Notes: generated by a model from the sequence alone, not told the origin. 64,000 bases of DNA from Bradyrhizobium sp. 1 (GCF_023073315.1 NZ_JADPJH010000034.1:531801-595800), one strand, 5' to 3'. Counted from the stretch's first letter, positions 1 through 9,053 are shown. A program made the numbers and translations.

Positions 1-375
1 GAGACGCTGATCGAGAATTTGCAGGCCACGACCGAGCTGACGATCCCGGTGTGGAAGCAGAAGATGATCCTGCTGCTCGGCCTGAACCGGCAGAAGTCGG
101 CGCTGGAGCTGCAAAAGACCATCACGGATGCGACCAACGAGATGATGCGCCAGGCGTCCGAGATGATGAAGACCCAGGCGATCGAGATCGAGAAGCAGTC
201 GCAGCGCGGCATCATCGATATCCAGACCCTGGAGAAGACCAACAGGGACCTGATCGACACCATCGCCGGTGTACTCACCGTGCAGGAGCAGGGCCGCACC
301 AAGCGCGCCGAGATCGAGCACCGGATGGCGGAACTGACGGACGAATTGAAGACCGCGATCTCCAAGGCGCCTTGA
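1..375 (+). CDS. TelA-family toxic anion resistance protein, C-terminal part (5' end outside window)
   Basis: The window opens inside this gene. The reading frame is open from base 1 and gives 124 residues ending in KTAISKAP. The visible part is the charged, helical, coiled-coil C-terminus typical of the TelA/KlaA family (PF05816), with the run VWKQKMILLLGLNRQKSALE followed by long amphipathic helices. TelA proteins are cytoplasmic and linked to tellurite, toxic-ion and envelope stress, but their biochemical activity is not established. It lies 65 bp upstream of a VWA lipoprotein and an XpaC gene, and TelA-XpaC is a recurrent pair, which supports the call. Family assignment is fairly sure. 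Function beyond stress resistance is inference. Confidence 0.82.
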   Translation, partial: ETLIENLQATTELTIPVWKQKMILLLGLNRQKSALELQKTITDATNEMMRQASEMMKTQAIEIEKQSQRGIIDIQTLEKTNRDLIDTIAGVLTVQEQGRTKRAEIEHRMAELTDELKTAISKAP

Positions 376-440
376 TGCGTCTCACGCAACGGTTTCTCGA
401 TGAAGCGTCTGCATAAGAACTGCGGCATGAAGGCTCGCCC

Positions 441-2030
441 ATGAGAATTGTCCGTTTCCTGCGGCACCCGTTGGCGCTGCTCGCAGCCGTGCCGCTGATG
501 ACCGCGCTGCTGTCGGGCTGCGGCGGGCCAGGGCCGCAATTCACGATCCTCTCGGGCTCGGAGAACGACATCCTCGAACCGCTGGTGCAGGAGTTCTGCA
601 AGTCGCGCAATGTGACCTGCACCATGCGCTATCAGGGCTCGCTCGACATTGCGCTTGCGCTGAAGGCCGGCGATCCCGGCGCCGACGCGGTCTGGCCGGC
701 CGCCTCGATCTGGATCGACATGTTCGACACCACCAGGCGCGTGAAGATGGTGAAGTCGATCGTACAGATGCCCGTTATCCTCGGCGTCCGCCGTTCCAAG
801 GCGGAGTCACTTGGCTGGATCGGCGCCAAGGTCACCGCCAAGGACATCCTCGCCGCGGTCGAGGGCGGCAAGCTGAAATTCCTGATGACCTCGGCGACCC
901 AGTCGAATTCGGGAGCCGCGGCCTATCTCGCAATGCTGGCGGCCGGCATCGGCAAGCCCGACCTGATCGAGGCCGGCGATCTCGACAAGCCCGAGGTGCT
1001 GGCAACGGCGCGCGGCCTGCTGAAGGGCGTTGAGCGCAGCGCAGGCTCGAGCGGCTGGCTCGCCGATCTCTACCGCGACGGCGAGCGCAGCGGCGCACAT
1101 TACCAGGCGATCTGGAACTACGAAGCCGTCATCAAGGAAACCAACGACAGGCTGATCGCCGACAATCACGAACCGCTCTATGCGATCTATCCCGCCGACG
1201 GCGTGGCCGTCGCCGATTCGCCGCTCGGCTTCGTCGATCGCGGCCGCGGCAAGGACGTCGAAGGCTTCTTCACTGGCCTGCAGGCCTTCCTGCTGAGCGG
1301 CGACGCGCAAGGCAGGATCGCCAAGACCGGCCGGCGCGTCGAGATCGGCCGCGCCACGCCGCTTGCCGCCGATCCAAAAACCAATCTCGATCCATCGCGG
1401 CCGGTGACCGTGATCCGGCCGCCGGAGCCGGCGGTGATCCAGAAGGCGCTGCTGATCTATCAGGAGGCGCTGCGCCGGCCGTCGCTGACCGCGCTGTGCC
1501 TGGATGTTTCCGGCAGCATGCAAGGCGCCGGCGAGACCAGCTTGCTCGACGCCATGCGCTTCCTGCTCACACCCGCGCGGACGCGTGAGGTGCTGGTGCA
1601 ATGGACGAAGTCTGATCAGATTCTGATCCTGCCATTCAGCGATCATGTTCTGTGGACGGCGCGCGCCAGCGGTGAAGACAGCGAGCAGACCGGCCTGCTC
1701 GCGCGCGCGCTCGAATTGCGTGCCAACGGCGGCACCGATTTCTATACCTGCGGCGCGCAGGCGCTCGCCTTGATGAAGCCGATGCTCCAGGACGGCCAGC
1801 ATCTGCCGGCCATCGTCATCATGACGGATGGCAAGAGCCAGGGATCGATGTCGACATTCGAAAGCGCCTGGCGTGTGGACGGACACCGTGTACCGGTGTT
1901 CGGCGTGACGTTCGGCGCCGAGGTCGATCGTGCCCAGCTCGACAATCTGGCAAAGTTGACCGGAGGCCGCGTGTTCGACGGCAGCAAGAGTCTCACCGAC
2001 GCGTTCCGCGCCGTACGAGGGTACAACTGA
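441..2030 (+). CDS. Lipoprotein with solute-binding-like domain fused to a VWA domain
   Basis: The 529-residue protein starts with a lipoprotein signal (lipobox LSGC, Cys27), so it should be anchored to the periplasmic side of a membrane. Residues about 33-300 resemble an extracellular solute-binding domain (FTILSGSEND start, later SATQSNSGAAAYLA). Residues about 345-525 form a von Willebrand A domain with an intact MIDAS: D355, S357 and S359 (DVSGS), T432 (GGTD) and D463 (MTDG). The VWA site should bind a divalent cation and hold a partner. The gene abuts the XpaC gene directly (TGA then ATG). No permease or ATPase is encoded nearby, so a sensory or scaffold role is more likely than transport; that is inference. 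Confidence 0.83.
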   Translation: MRIVRFLRHPLALLAAVPLMTALLSGCGGPGPQFTILSGSENDILEPLVQEFCKSRNVTCTMRYQGSLDIALALKAGDPGADAVWPAASIWIDMFDTTRRVKMVKSIVQMPVILGVRRSKAESLGWIGAKVTAKDILAAVEGGKLKFLMTSATQSNSGAAAYLAMLAAGIGKPDLIEAGDLDKPEVLATARGLLKGVERSAGSSGWLADLYRDGERSGAHYQAIWNYEAVIKETNDRLIADNHEPLYAIYPADGVAVADSPLGFVDRGRGKDVEGFFTGLQAFLLSGDAQGRIAKTGRRVEIGRATPLAADPKTNLDPSRPVTVIRPPEPAVIQKALLIYQEALRRPSLTALCLDVSGSMQGAGETSLLDAMRFLLTPARTREVLVQWTKSDQILILPFSDHVLWTARASGEDSEQTGLLARALELRANGGTDFYTCGAQALALMKPMLQDGQHLPAIVIMTDGKSQGSMSTFESAWRVDGHRVPVFGVTFGAEVDRAQLDNLAKLTGGRVFDGSKSLTDAFRAVRGYN

Positions 2031-2687
2031 ATGGCCGCAATGCCATCCGGGCTTGGCTGGATCGCCGGTGGAGTGGCGGCCGCGGTGCTGCTGCCGTCGC
2101 TGGCGATCGGTCTCGCCATGCCGTTCTGGATCGCGCTTGCGATCAGCGCGGCCGCGGGTGGCGGCATCGTCGTTGCACTGGCGCCGAGGAACCGGTTTGC
2201 CGCGCTGGAAGCCAGTGGCGTCGCGCGCGGCAAGATCGAGTTCGCAAACGAGCTGCTCGCCGAAGCCGAGCCGCTGGCCGAGCAAATGGAGCATACCGCG
2301 TCCGCAATCCGCACCCGCGCGGTCGCCGATCGCATCCGTCATCTGGTGACGATCGCTCGCGACATCTTCGCTGCCATCGAGCGCGATCCGCTGCGGCTCG
2401 ACCGGGTGCGACGGTTCCTGACCTATTACCTGCCGCGTGCGGCCGAGATCGCCGAAGCATATCGCGCGCTGGAGAAGAGCACTGTGCCCGACACCGCGCG
2501 GCTTGCCGCCACCGGCGACATGATCGACCGGCTGGACGTTGCCTTCACCCGCTATGCCGCCAATCTCCAGGACGCCGACCTCGACAAGCTGGACATCGAG
2601 CTGAAGCTGTTGAAAAGCTCGCTCGACGAGGATCTCGGGCCAGCGCAACGGGCCGCCCCGGTCGAGACCAAGAGAGGAACTTCCTGA
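2031..2687 (+). CDS. XpaC-like membrane protein (5-bromo-4-chloroindolyl phosphate hydrolysis family)
   Basis: The 218-residue protein has two closely spaced hydrophobic segments (about residues 8-28 and 30-50) followed by a helical cytoplasmic-looking domain containing FLTYYLPRAAEIAEAYRALE, the hallmark of XpaC (PF10112). The old name comes from a Bacillus phenotype; true enzymatic activity is doubtful. The start codon directly follows the stop of the VWA lipoprotein, and its own stop overlaps the next start by one base (TGATG). The genes are therefore translationally coupled and probably act together. XpaC is commonly the neighbour of TelA, as here. Confidence 0.78.
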   Translation: MAAMPSGLGWIAGGVAAAVLLPSLAIGLAMPFWIALAISAAAGGGIVVALAPRNRFAALEASGVARGKIEFANELLAEAEPLAEQMEHTASAIRTRAVADRIRHLVTIARDIFAAIERDPLRLDRVRRFLTYYLPRAAEIAEAYRALEKSTVPDTARLAATGDMIDRLDVAFTRYAANLQDADLDKLDIELKLLKSSLDEDLGPAQRAAPVETKRGTS

Positions 2688-3796
2688 TGGCTATCTCGCG
2701 CCGCGCCTTCGGCATCGGTCTTGTCGCCGCGAGCGCGGCAGCAACCGGCGGCTACGTTTATCTGCGCGAGCATCCCGAGATCGCCGGCCGCTTCGGCGAA
2801 GCCAAGCGGCTGTTCGGCTTTGCCGGTGGCGAGAAGGAAGGTTTTCTCGCGAATGCGCGCGTCAAGAATGTGCTGGAGCGCCGCTTCGGACTGATCCTCG
2901 ACGGCCGCCGCGCCGGCTCGGTCGAAATGGTCCGCGAGCGCGCGCTGCTCGACCAGAAACCCCAATTCCTGTGGCCGTCGTCCTCCGTGCTGGTCGAAGT
3001 GGCGCGGTCGTCGGGCGTCAAGATCTCGCGCGACCAGGTGATCTTCAACTCGCCAATCGTGCTCTATTCCTGGGATCGCATTGCCGAGGGCCTGGTGAAG
3101 GGCGGCATCGCCCAGCCTGCCGGCGGGCCGCGCTACACGGTAGATCTATCGAAGCTGCTCAAAGCCATCATCGCCGGCGAAAACTGGTCTTCGATCGGCG
3201 TCGCGGACCTGTTCGGTCGCGCCCGCGTGGTCTCGACCGACCCGAACAAGTCCAATTCGGGCTTCATGTTCGCTGGCCTTGCGGCGAGCCTGTTGTCGGG
3301 CGACGTGGTGATGCCGGAGACGCTGAGCAAGATCGACGGCGATGTCGCCACCATCTTCCGTCGCATGGGTTTCAAGCCGCCGTCGTCGGGCAAATTGTTC
3401 GACGACTATGTCGCCGGCGGCCCGGGCGCGCAGCCGCTGATCGTCGGCTATGAAAACCAGCTCGTCGAATGGGTGCTCCAGGACGCGGAGCGCTGGAAAC
3501 GGCTCGAGGCCAATGCGCCGGCCAAGCCCGTCATCCTCTACCCGCAGCCCACGGTGTTCTCGGGCCATCCGCTCATCAGCATCGAGCGCCAGGCCGACGA
3601 GCTGATCGAGGCCCTGATGAGCGAGAGCCTGCTCGAAATGGCCTGGGAAGACCACGGCTTCCGTGGGCCGCTCGGCACCATCGGCAAGGCACGCAACGCA
3701 TTGTTGCAATCGCGCCTGCTCGAACGGATCGACGCCGTGCTGCCGATGCCGGATGCGCCTGTGATGTTGGCGCTGCTGGACCGGCTGGCGGCATAG
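2687..3796 (+). CDS. Periplasmic solute-binding-like protein, Tat-type leader
   Basis: The 369-residue protein begins MAISRRAFGIG, an SRRxF Tat-like leader with a hydrophobic stretch to about residue 24, so it is probably exported folded or kept as an N-terminal membrane anchor. The body resembles type 2 periplasmic binding proteins: FLWPSSSVLVEVA, a middle STDPNKSNSGFMFAG segment matching the SATQSNSGAA segment of the VWA lipoprotein, and a late VGYENQLVEW segment. It is thus a probable paralogue of the N-terminal domain of the first gene in the cassette. It overlaps the XpaC gene by one base and ends the operon. Ligand unknown. Confidence 0.68.
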   Translation: MAISRRAFGIGLVAASAAATGGYVYLREHPEIAGRFGEAKRLFGFAGGEKEGFLANARVKNVLERRFGLILDGRRAGSVEMVRERALLDQKPQFLWPSSSVLVEVARSSGVKISRDQVIFNSPIVLYSWDRIAEGLVKGGIAQPAGGPRYTVDLSKLLKAIIAGENWSSIGVADLFGRARVVSTDPNKSNSGFMFAGLAASLLSGDVVMPETLSKIDGDVATIFRRMGFKPPSSGKLFDDYVAGGPGAQPLIVGYENQLVEWVLQDAERWKRLEANAPAKPVILYPQPTVFSGHPLISIERQADELIEALMSESLLEMAWEDHGFRGPLGTIGKARNALLQSRLLERIDAVLPMPDAPVMLALLDRLAA

Positions 3797-3814
3797 GCGG
3801 CGGCGTTCCCTCGA

Positions 3815-5269
3815 TTAAAACGATCCCAGCGCTTCGCCCAGCGCGATCACGGCCACCAGCGCCAGCAGCGACGACACGATACCGACCATCACGATGTCGA
3901 AATAGCTGTCACGATGCGTCAGGCCGCAGATCGCGAGCAGGCTGACCACCGCGCCGTTGTGCGGCAGGATATCCAGCGTCCCCGAGCCGATCACCGCGAC
4001 GCGGTGCATCAGCGCAAGATCGATGCCGGTGTGCGAGGCAAGCTCGACATAGGTCGGGCCGAGGGCGTCGAGCGCGATGGTCAGGCCGCCGGACGCGGAG
4101 CCGGTCAGCGCCGCAAGGATGTTGGTTGCGACCGCGAGCGACACCAGCGGGCCGCCCTCGATCGCGAGCACCCAGTCGCGCACCGTTTCGAAAGCCGGCA
4201 GCCCCGCGATGACCGCGCCGAATCCGACCAGGCTTGCGACGCTGAGCGCCGGCAGCACCGATGCATTGGCACCGGCGTCCATGGTCTGCCGCAGCGAGGG
4301 AAGCCGGGTCCAGTTCAGCACGATGGTCGCGACGATGGCGGCGCCAAGCGCGACACTGACCGACCATACGCCGGCGACCGCGGCGAGCGATGTTCCACCG
4401 AAGCGCTGCTCGCTCAGATACGAAACGTCGAGCCGCGGCAGCACCAGCAGCGACATCACGAGATTGACGGCCACGACGACGGCCAGTGGCAGGATGGCGC
4501 TCGCCACCGGAGACGCCGCTTCGCTGCGGCGTCCATGCCGGATCTCGGCCGGATCGAACTCGCGCGCGGTCGTCGCGCGTTCGCGGACCAGCTCGTCATC
4601 GGCAGCGCGTTCGGCCGCGCCCTGCACGTCCTCGCCATACCCTTCCCCGGCGCGGCGGGCTTTGGCTTCGGCCCGACGCAGCCACCACAATCCTGTCCCG
4701 AGCATGATCAGGGAGGCGACGATGCCCAGCCCCGGCGCGGCAAACGGAGTGGTGCCGAAGAACGGCATCGGGATCGCGTTCTGGATCGATGGCGTGCCCG
4801 GCAGAGCGGACATGGTGAAGGTGGATGTGCCCAGCACGATCGCGGCCGGGATCAGACGCCGCGGAATTGAAGCCGCACGAAACAGCGAGCGCGCCATCGG
4901 GACGATGACGAAGAACGCGACGAACAGGCTGACGCCGCCATAGGTGACCATCGCGCCGGCCAGCACGACCGCGAGGATCACGCGGCGCTCGCCGAGGCGT
5001 TGCGCCATAAAGCCCGCCACCGAGGCTACCGCGCCGCTGTCGTCCATCAGCTTGCCGAAGACGGCGCCGAGCAGGAAGATCGGGAAGAACTGCGCCAGGA
5101 AACCGGCCGCATTCGCCATGTAGATTTGCGTCAGATTGGCCAGCAATGGCTCGCCGCCGAACAGCGCGGCAACAAGTGCGGCGAACGGCGCAAGCAGCAG
5201 CACGCTCCAGCCGCGGAAGGCGAACAGGACGAGCAGGCCGAGGCCGACGAGAATGCCGAGAAGCCCCAC
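3815..5269 (-). CDS. GntP-family permease
   Basis: This 484-residue integral membrane protein has about twelve hydrophobic segments and GntP/gluconate-citrate symporter features: an N-terminal FFPIFLLGAVFGKLMDDSGA, VTYGGVSLFVAFFVIVPMA, and a C-terminal GSGTLDILPHNGAVVSLL with TGSASGGLTIALDALG. Such proteins import organic acids (gluconate, citrate, hydroxybutyrate) with protons across the inner membrane. A charged cytoplasmic loop of about 50 residues sits near the middle. Only three bases separate it from the patatin gene upstream on the same strand, so the two are probably cotranscribed. Substrate is not deducible; a hydroxy acid released by the lipase is an attractive guess. Confidence 0.82.
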   Translation of the reverse strand: MGLLGILVGLGLLVLFAFRGWSVLLLAPFAALVAALFGGEPLLANLTQIYMANAAGFLAQFFPIFLLGAVFGKLMDDSGAVASVAGFMAQRLGERRVILAVVLAGAMVTYGGVSLFVAFFVIVPMARSLFRAASIPRRLIPAAIVLGTSTFTMSALPGTPSIQNAIPMPFFGTTPFAAPGLGIVASLIMLGTGLWWLRRAEAKARRAGEGYGEDVQGAAERAADDELVRERATTAREFDPAEIRHGRRSEAASPVASAILPLAVVVAVNLVMSLLVLPRLDVSYLSEQRFGGTSLAAVAGVWSVSVALGAAIVATIVLNWTRLPSLRQTMDAGANASVLPALSVASLVGFGAVIAGLPAFETVRDWVLAIEGGPLVSLAVATNILAALTGSASGGLTIALDALGPTYVELASHTGIDLALMHRVAVIGSGTLDILPHNGAVVSLLAICGLTHRDSYFDIVMVGIVSSLLALVAVIALGEALGSF

Positions 5270-5272
5270 GCC

Positions 5273-6301
5273 TCAGCACTCCGCCAGGAGGACGTCGAGA
5301 TCGGCCGTCGAACGCTGGCCGACGTCGTTGCCATGTTCGTCGAGAAACGCCTGCGCCGCCTGACGCCCTTCATCGCGCAGCATCGAGACAAATTCCCATT
5401 CAGCATTGAGCTTCGATGACGCGCCGAACTTCGCCAGCATGTCGCTCTTGACGCGATGCGTTCGCATTTGCGCCCAACGCGCGCCCTCGCCGCTGCCGGG
5501 GTCGGCGGCCTGCCGCAGCAGCGCGATCATGCGCAGCTCCTTCATCAGCGGCGAGTTGAAGGAAATCTCGTTCAACCGATTGAGGATCTCCGCAGCCGTC
5601 CTCGGCTGTTCCAGCGTTTCAGTCGGATTGATCTGCACCAGGATGGTGTCATGCGCGTCGCTTTCGCGAATGAGCGGCGTGATCGTCGGGTTGCCGGCGA
5701 AGCCGCCGTCCCAATAGGGCTCGCCCTCGATCTCGACCGCACGGAACATGGTCGGCAGGCAGGCCGATGCCAGCAGCACCTCGGCGGTGATCTCGGCATT
5801 GCGGAAGATGCGCCCTCGGCCGGTCCGCACCCGCGTCGCGGTGATGAACAGTTTGATCGGCGAGCGCGCGAGCCTTGCGAAATCGACGCTCTCGGCCAGA
5901 ACCTTGCTCAGCGGATTGTATCCGCTCGGATTGAGATCGTAGGGCGAGAGCACGCGCGACATCAGATCGGTGAGGATGTAGAAGGGCGACGTATCGAGCG
6001 TCCAACGTCCCATCAGCCGATCAAGCGGCGAGCGTTGCAGCGGACTAAAGGCGGCGGTTTTCGACACGCGGCGCCAGTATTTTTCAAGCGCATCGCGCGC
6101 GCCTTCGGCGCCACCGGCGGTCCACCCGTCCGCCAGCACCGCCGCATTCATCGCACCTGCGGATGTTCCGGAGATCGCGACGATGCTGAGCCACTTCTCT
6201 TCCAGCAGGCGATCAAGCACGCCCCAGGTGAAGGCACCGTGCGAACCGCCGCCTTGAAGCGCGAGATCGATCAGTACGGTGTCCCGTTCCATGGGCGGCA
6301 C
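5273..6301 (-). CDS. Patatin-like phospholipase
   Basis: The 342-residue protein carries a complete patatin catalytic site: the oxyanion loop GGGSHGAF (from Gly17), the nucleophile elbow GTSAG with Ser47, and the DGG motif with Asp198 (YWDGG). It should be a Ser-Asp dyad acyl hydrolase acting on lipids or polyhydroxyalkanoate-type esters. No signal peptide is seen, so it is cytoplasmic or a secretion-system substrate. The start could be Met1 or Met4 (MERD). It is first in a two-gene unit with the GntP permease, and a perfect inverted repeat lies just upstream at 6320-6349. Confidence 0.88.
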   Translation of the reverse strand: MPPMERDTVLIDLALQGGGSHGAFTWGVLDRLLEEKWLSIVAISGTSAGAMNAAVLADGWTAGGAEGARDALEKYWRRVSKTAAFSPLQRSPLDRLMGRWTLDTSPFYILTDLMSRVLSPYDLNPSGYNPLSKVLAESVDFARLARSPIKLFITATRVRTGRGRIFRNAEITAEVLLASACLPTMFRAVEIEGEPYWDGGFAGNPTITPLIRESDAHDTILVQINPTETLEQPRTAAEILNRLNEISFNSPLMKELRMIALLRQAADPGSGEGARWAQMRTHRVKSDMLAKFGASSKLNAEWEFVSMLRDEGRQAAQAFLDEHGNDVGQRSTADLDVLLAEC

Positions 6302-6319
6302 TCACGCAACTGAAATTCA

Positions 6320-6349
6320 AATTCGACATGATGTGGAACATGTCGAATT
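6320..6349. promoter_or_regulatory. Perfect 11-bp inverted repeat upstream of patatin gene
   Basis: AATTCGACATG (6320-6330) and CATGTCGAATT (6339-6349) are exact reverse complements with an 8-bp spacer. The site lies 18 bp before the patatin start and 54 bp after the serA stop. The AT-rich arms and the lack of a T-run argue for an operator rather than a Rho-independent terminator, though a termination role for serA cannot be excluded. Confidence 0.5.
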
Positions 6350-6402
6350 CGACCGCAGTGTGGGAGCAATAGCCGCAGAATGCAACCGGAACGTGGGCCA
6401 GT

Positions 6403-7647
6403 TTAGTGTTCGAACACCAGTCGCGCGCCGACCGTGCCGTCGAGGGCGCTGATCTGCGCGAGCAGCGTCGCCGAATCCTGCCCCGCGAGATCGGCGTCGA
6501 GCACGACGTAGCCGAGATCGCCCGCGGTCTCCAGATATTGCGCGACGATGTTGATGTCGCGCTGGAGGAAGACCTCGTTCAGCCGCCGCAGCATGCCCGG
6601 CACGTTGCGATGGACATGGCTGAAGCGCGCGCCGGCGGGGCGCAGATGCAGCTGCACCTCCGGGAAGTTCACCGCGCCCATGGTCGAGCCCGTGATGAAA
6701 TAATCGACCAGCTTGCGCGCGACCTCGCCGCCGATGCGCTCCTGCGCCTCCTCGGTCGAGCCGCCGATATGCGGGGTGAGGATGACGTTGCCGAGGCCCT
6801 GCACCGGGCTCTTGAAGCGATGGGCGTTCGAGGACGGCTCGACCGGAAACACGTCGATCGCGGCGCCGGCGAGATGGCCGTCGCGTAAAGAGCGAGCGAG
6901 CGCATCGAGATCGACCACGGTGCCGCGGCTGTTGTTGATCAGGAACGAGCCCGGCTTCATCGCCCGCAGCTCGTTTTCGCCGATCATGCCAGCGGTCTCC
7001 GGCGTCTCCGGCACGTGCAGGCTGACGACGTCGCTCTGTGCCAGCAGTTCGTCGAGCTTCTCGACCGGCTCGGTGTTGCCATGGCGGAGCTTGTCGGTGC
7101 GGTCGTAATAGATCACGCGCATGCCCATGGCTTCGGCGAGGGTCGAGAGCTGCGAGCCGATATTGCCATAGCCGATGATGCCGAGCGTGCGGCCCCGCAC
7201 CTCGCGGCTGCCGGCCGCGGACTTGTCCCAGCCGCCATCATGCGCCGACACCGAACGTGGAAAGATCTGGCGCAGCAGCATCACGATCTCGCCGATCACG
7301 AGCTCGGCAACGCTGCGCGTGTTGGAGAACGGCGCATTGAACACGGGAATGCCGCGCTTGCGCGCCGCCATGAGATCGACCTGGTTGGTGCCCACGCTGA
7401 AACAGCCGACCGCGAGCAGCCCATCGGCGGCTTCGAGCACCTCATCGGTGATCTGGGTGCGCGAGCGGATGCCGAGCAGCGACACGCCCTTGAGCGCCCG
7501 GCGTAGATCCTCGCCATCGAGCGCCTTGGTCAGCCGCTCGACATTGGTGAAGCCCGCGCTCCGGAAGATATCGACGGCGCTGTCATTGACGCCTTCGAGC
7601 AGTAGTGCCTTCGCGCTCCGCTCAGGGTTTTGGCCTGGGGCTGGCAT
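6403..7647 (-). CDS. serA: D-3-phosphoglycerate dehydrogenase
   Basis: SerA oxidises 3-phosphoglycerate to 3-phosphohydroxypyruvate with NAD, the first step of serine synthesis in the cytoplasm. The 414-residue product matches the E. coli-type short form: catalytic domain with RSRTQITDEV, Rossmann motif GIIGYGNIGSQ, the signature INNSRGTVVD and TPHIGGSTEEAQ, and a C-terminal ACT domain beginning NVPGMLRRLNEVF that would bind serine for feedback inhibition. I chose ATG at 7647 rather than the more upstream start because GGAG lies about five bases before it and the length fits the family. Rhizobia often have a second, longer SerA elsewhere; which one dominates cannot be told here. Confidence 0.9.
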   Translation of the reverse strand: MPAPGQNPERSAKALLLEGVNDSAVDIFRSAGFTNVERLTKALDGEDLRRALKGVSLLGIRSRTQITDEVLEAADGLLAVGCFSVGTNQVDLMAARKRGIPVFNAPFSNTRSVAELVIGEIVMLLRQIFPRSVSAHDGGWDKSAAGSREVRGRTLGIIGYGNIGSQLSTLAEAMGMRVIYYDRTDKLRHGNTEPVEKLDELLAQSDVVSLHVPETPETAGMIGENELRAMKPGSFLINNSRGTVVDLDALARSLRDGHLAGAAIDVFPVEPSSNAHRFKSPVQGLGNVILTPHIGGSTEEAQERIGGEVARKLVDYFITGSTMGAVNFPEVQLHLRPAGARFSHVHRNVPGMLRRLNEVFLQRDINIVAQYLETAGDLGYVVLDADLAGQDSATLLAQISALDGTVGARLVFEH

Positions 7648-7746
7648 GGAATCTCCATAGGTGACGGCTTTGCCTGAGCACATAGACCGCGGACGGTGCG
7701 CAGCACAATAGGGCTTGGATACGGGGAGAAGATGGCGGGGCGGTAG

Positions 7747-8979
7747 TCAGATGACGTAGAATCCGTGCGTGCCGTCAAGGCGGAGCTGCTCGACAAGGCC
7801 ATACTCCCAGTCGAGATAGGCCTGCATCGCGCGCTCGGCGACGTCGGTGCCTTCGTAGGGCCGCCGGTAGCGGTGGGCCGGGTCGGGCTTCGGCAGCACA
7901 AGCGGCGGACTGATCTCGAGCGCGCCGTCATAGCCGCCTTCGCGCACATAGACCTCCCAGCCCATCTGCGCGAGCCAGGATGCGGTCATGTCGGCGCGGA
8001 CGCCCTTGTCGTCGGTCAGAAGGATGCGTGCGCCGCGCACCGGTGCGGCCATGTCGGTCTCCTGGACGAGCTGACCACCCGGATAATGCCGGAAGCCGGG
8101 AAGATGGCCGGCGGCATATTCCTCGGCGTCGCGCACGTCGAAGCGATAGAGCGTGCGATCCGTCTGCGCGACAAGCGCAGTCATCTCGTTTTCGCCGATG
8201 CGGCGGACGCCAGCGCGATAGGCGACGTCGCGGGCATTGGCCGGGCCGCCGTCGAACGGCCCGATCGCGCCGCGCCGGTCAGCACCGTGGTTGAGCGTGT
8301 GCCGCGCCAGCGTCCAGCCGATCGTGCCGTTGCGCAGCGCCCGCACCTTGTTGGGCACGCCGGCATTGATCAGCGACTGGGTGCCGATGATCGAGCGGGT
8401 GCGGCCGGCACAGTTGACGATGATGGTGGTCTCAGGATCGGGCGCCGCCTGCCCTGCCCGCAGCACCAGTTCCGCGCCGGGCACGCTGACCGAGCCCGGG
8501 ATGTTCATGGTCGCGTATTCGTCGAAGCGGCGGACATCGAGGATAGCGATGTTGGCCTTGTCCGCGATCAGTTTTGCGACCTCATCGGCGCTGAACGACG
8601 GCGTGTGCCTGCGCGACTCGACCAGTTCGCCAAAGGCCTTGGAGTAAGAGTTGACGTCCTCAAACATTTGATAGCCGGCATCGCGCCAGGTTTTCAGTCC
8701 GCCGTCGAGCGCGCGAACGTTGGTGTAGCCGAGGGCGACGAGGCGCTCGGCACCTACGGCGACGAGGCCCTCGCCGTCATCATAGAGTACGATCGCCACG
8801 CCCTTGCGCGGCAGCCGCAGCTCGGCTTCGATGTCGATCCGGTCTGCGGCCATGTTGGCGGCGAACAGCGGATGGCCGGTGGCGAAGCCGGCCTCGTATC
8901 TGAGATCGAGCAGCGCGATCTCCTCGCCGAGCAGCAGCGCGCGGCGGATGTCGGCGGGGGTGACGGTCGGAAGCTTCAT
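7747..8979 (-). CDS. Triple-domain rhodanese-like sulfurtransferase
   Basis: The 410-residue protein consists of three rhodanese-like domains (about residues 8-105, 127-235 and 265-355). Only the middle domain has the active-site loop with cysteine, NCAGRTRSIIG, whose CxGRTRS pattern fits a thiosulfate:acceptor sulfurtransferase. The corresponding loops in domain 1 (LYDDGEG) and domain 3 (LTDDKGVR) have Asp in place of Cys, so these are probably structural or substrate-binding. No signal peptide is present, so it should be cytoplasmic. It is monocistronic as far as the sequence shows. The physiological sulfur donor and acceptor are unknown. Confidence 0.85.
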   Translation of the reverse strand: MKLPTVTPADIRRALLLGEEIALLDLRYEAGFATGHPLFAANMAADRIDIEAELRLPRKGVAIVLYDDGEGLVAVGAERLVALGYTNVRALDGGLKTWRDAGYQMFEDVNSYSKAFGELVESRRHTPSFSADEVAKLIADKANIAILDVRRFDEYATMNIPGSVSVPGAELVLRAGQAAPDPETTIIVNCAGRTRSIIGTQSLINAGVPNKVRALRNGTIGWTLARHTLNHGADRRGAIGPFDGGPANARDVAYRAGVRRIGENEMTALVAQTDRTLYRFDVRDAEEYAAGHLPGFRHYPGGQLVQETDMAAPVRGARILLTDDKGVRADMTASWLAQMGWEVYVREGGYDGALEISPPLVLPKPDPAHRYRRPYEGTDVAERAMQAYLDWEYGLVEQLRLDGTHGFYVI

Positions 8980-9053
8980 GGCGCGGACCTTGACGAGAGC
9001 GAGCCATGGGCTTTTGAACGATTGCGGCGGCCTTGGCTAGCCTTCGCGTCCGT

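Noticed and set aside
807..2648. 613-residue open frame on the minus strand across the VWA and XpaC genes
   Set aside because: Shadow of two well-supported plus-strand genes; Arg/Gly/His-rich with no domain.
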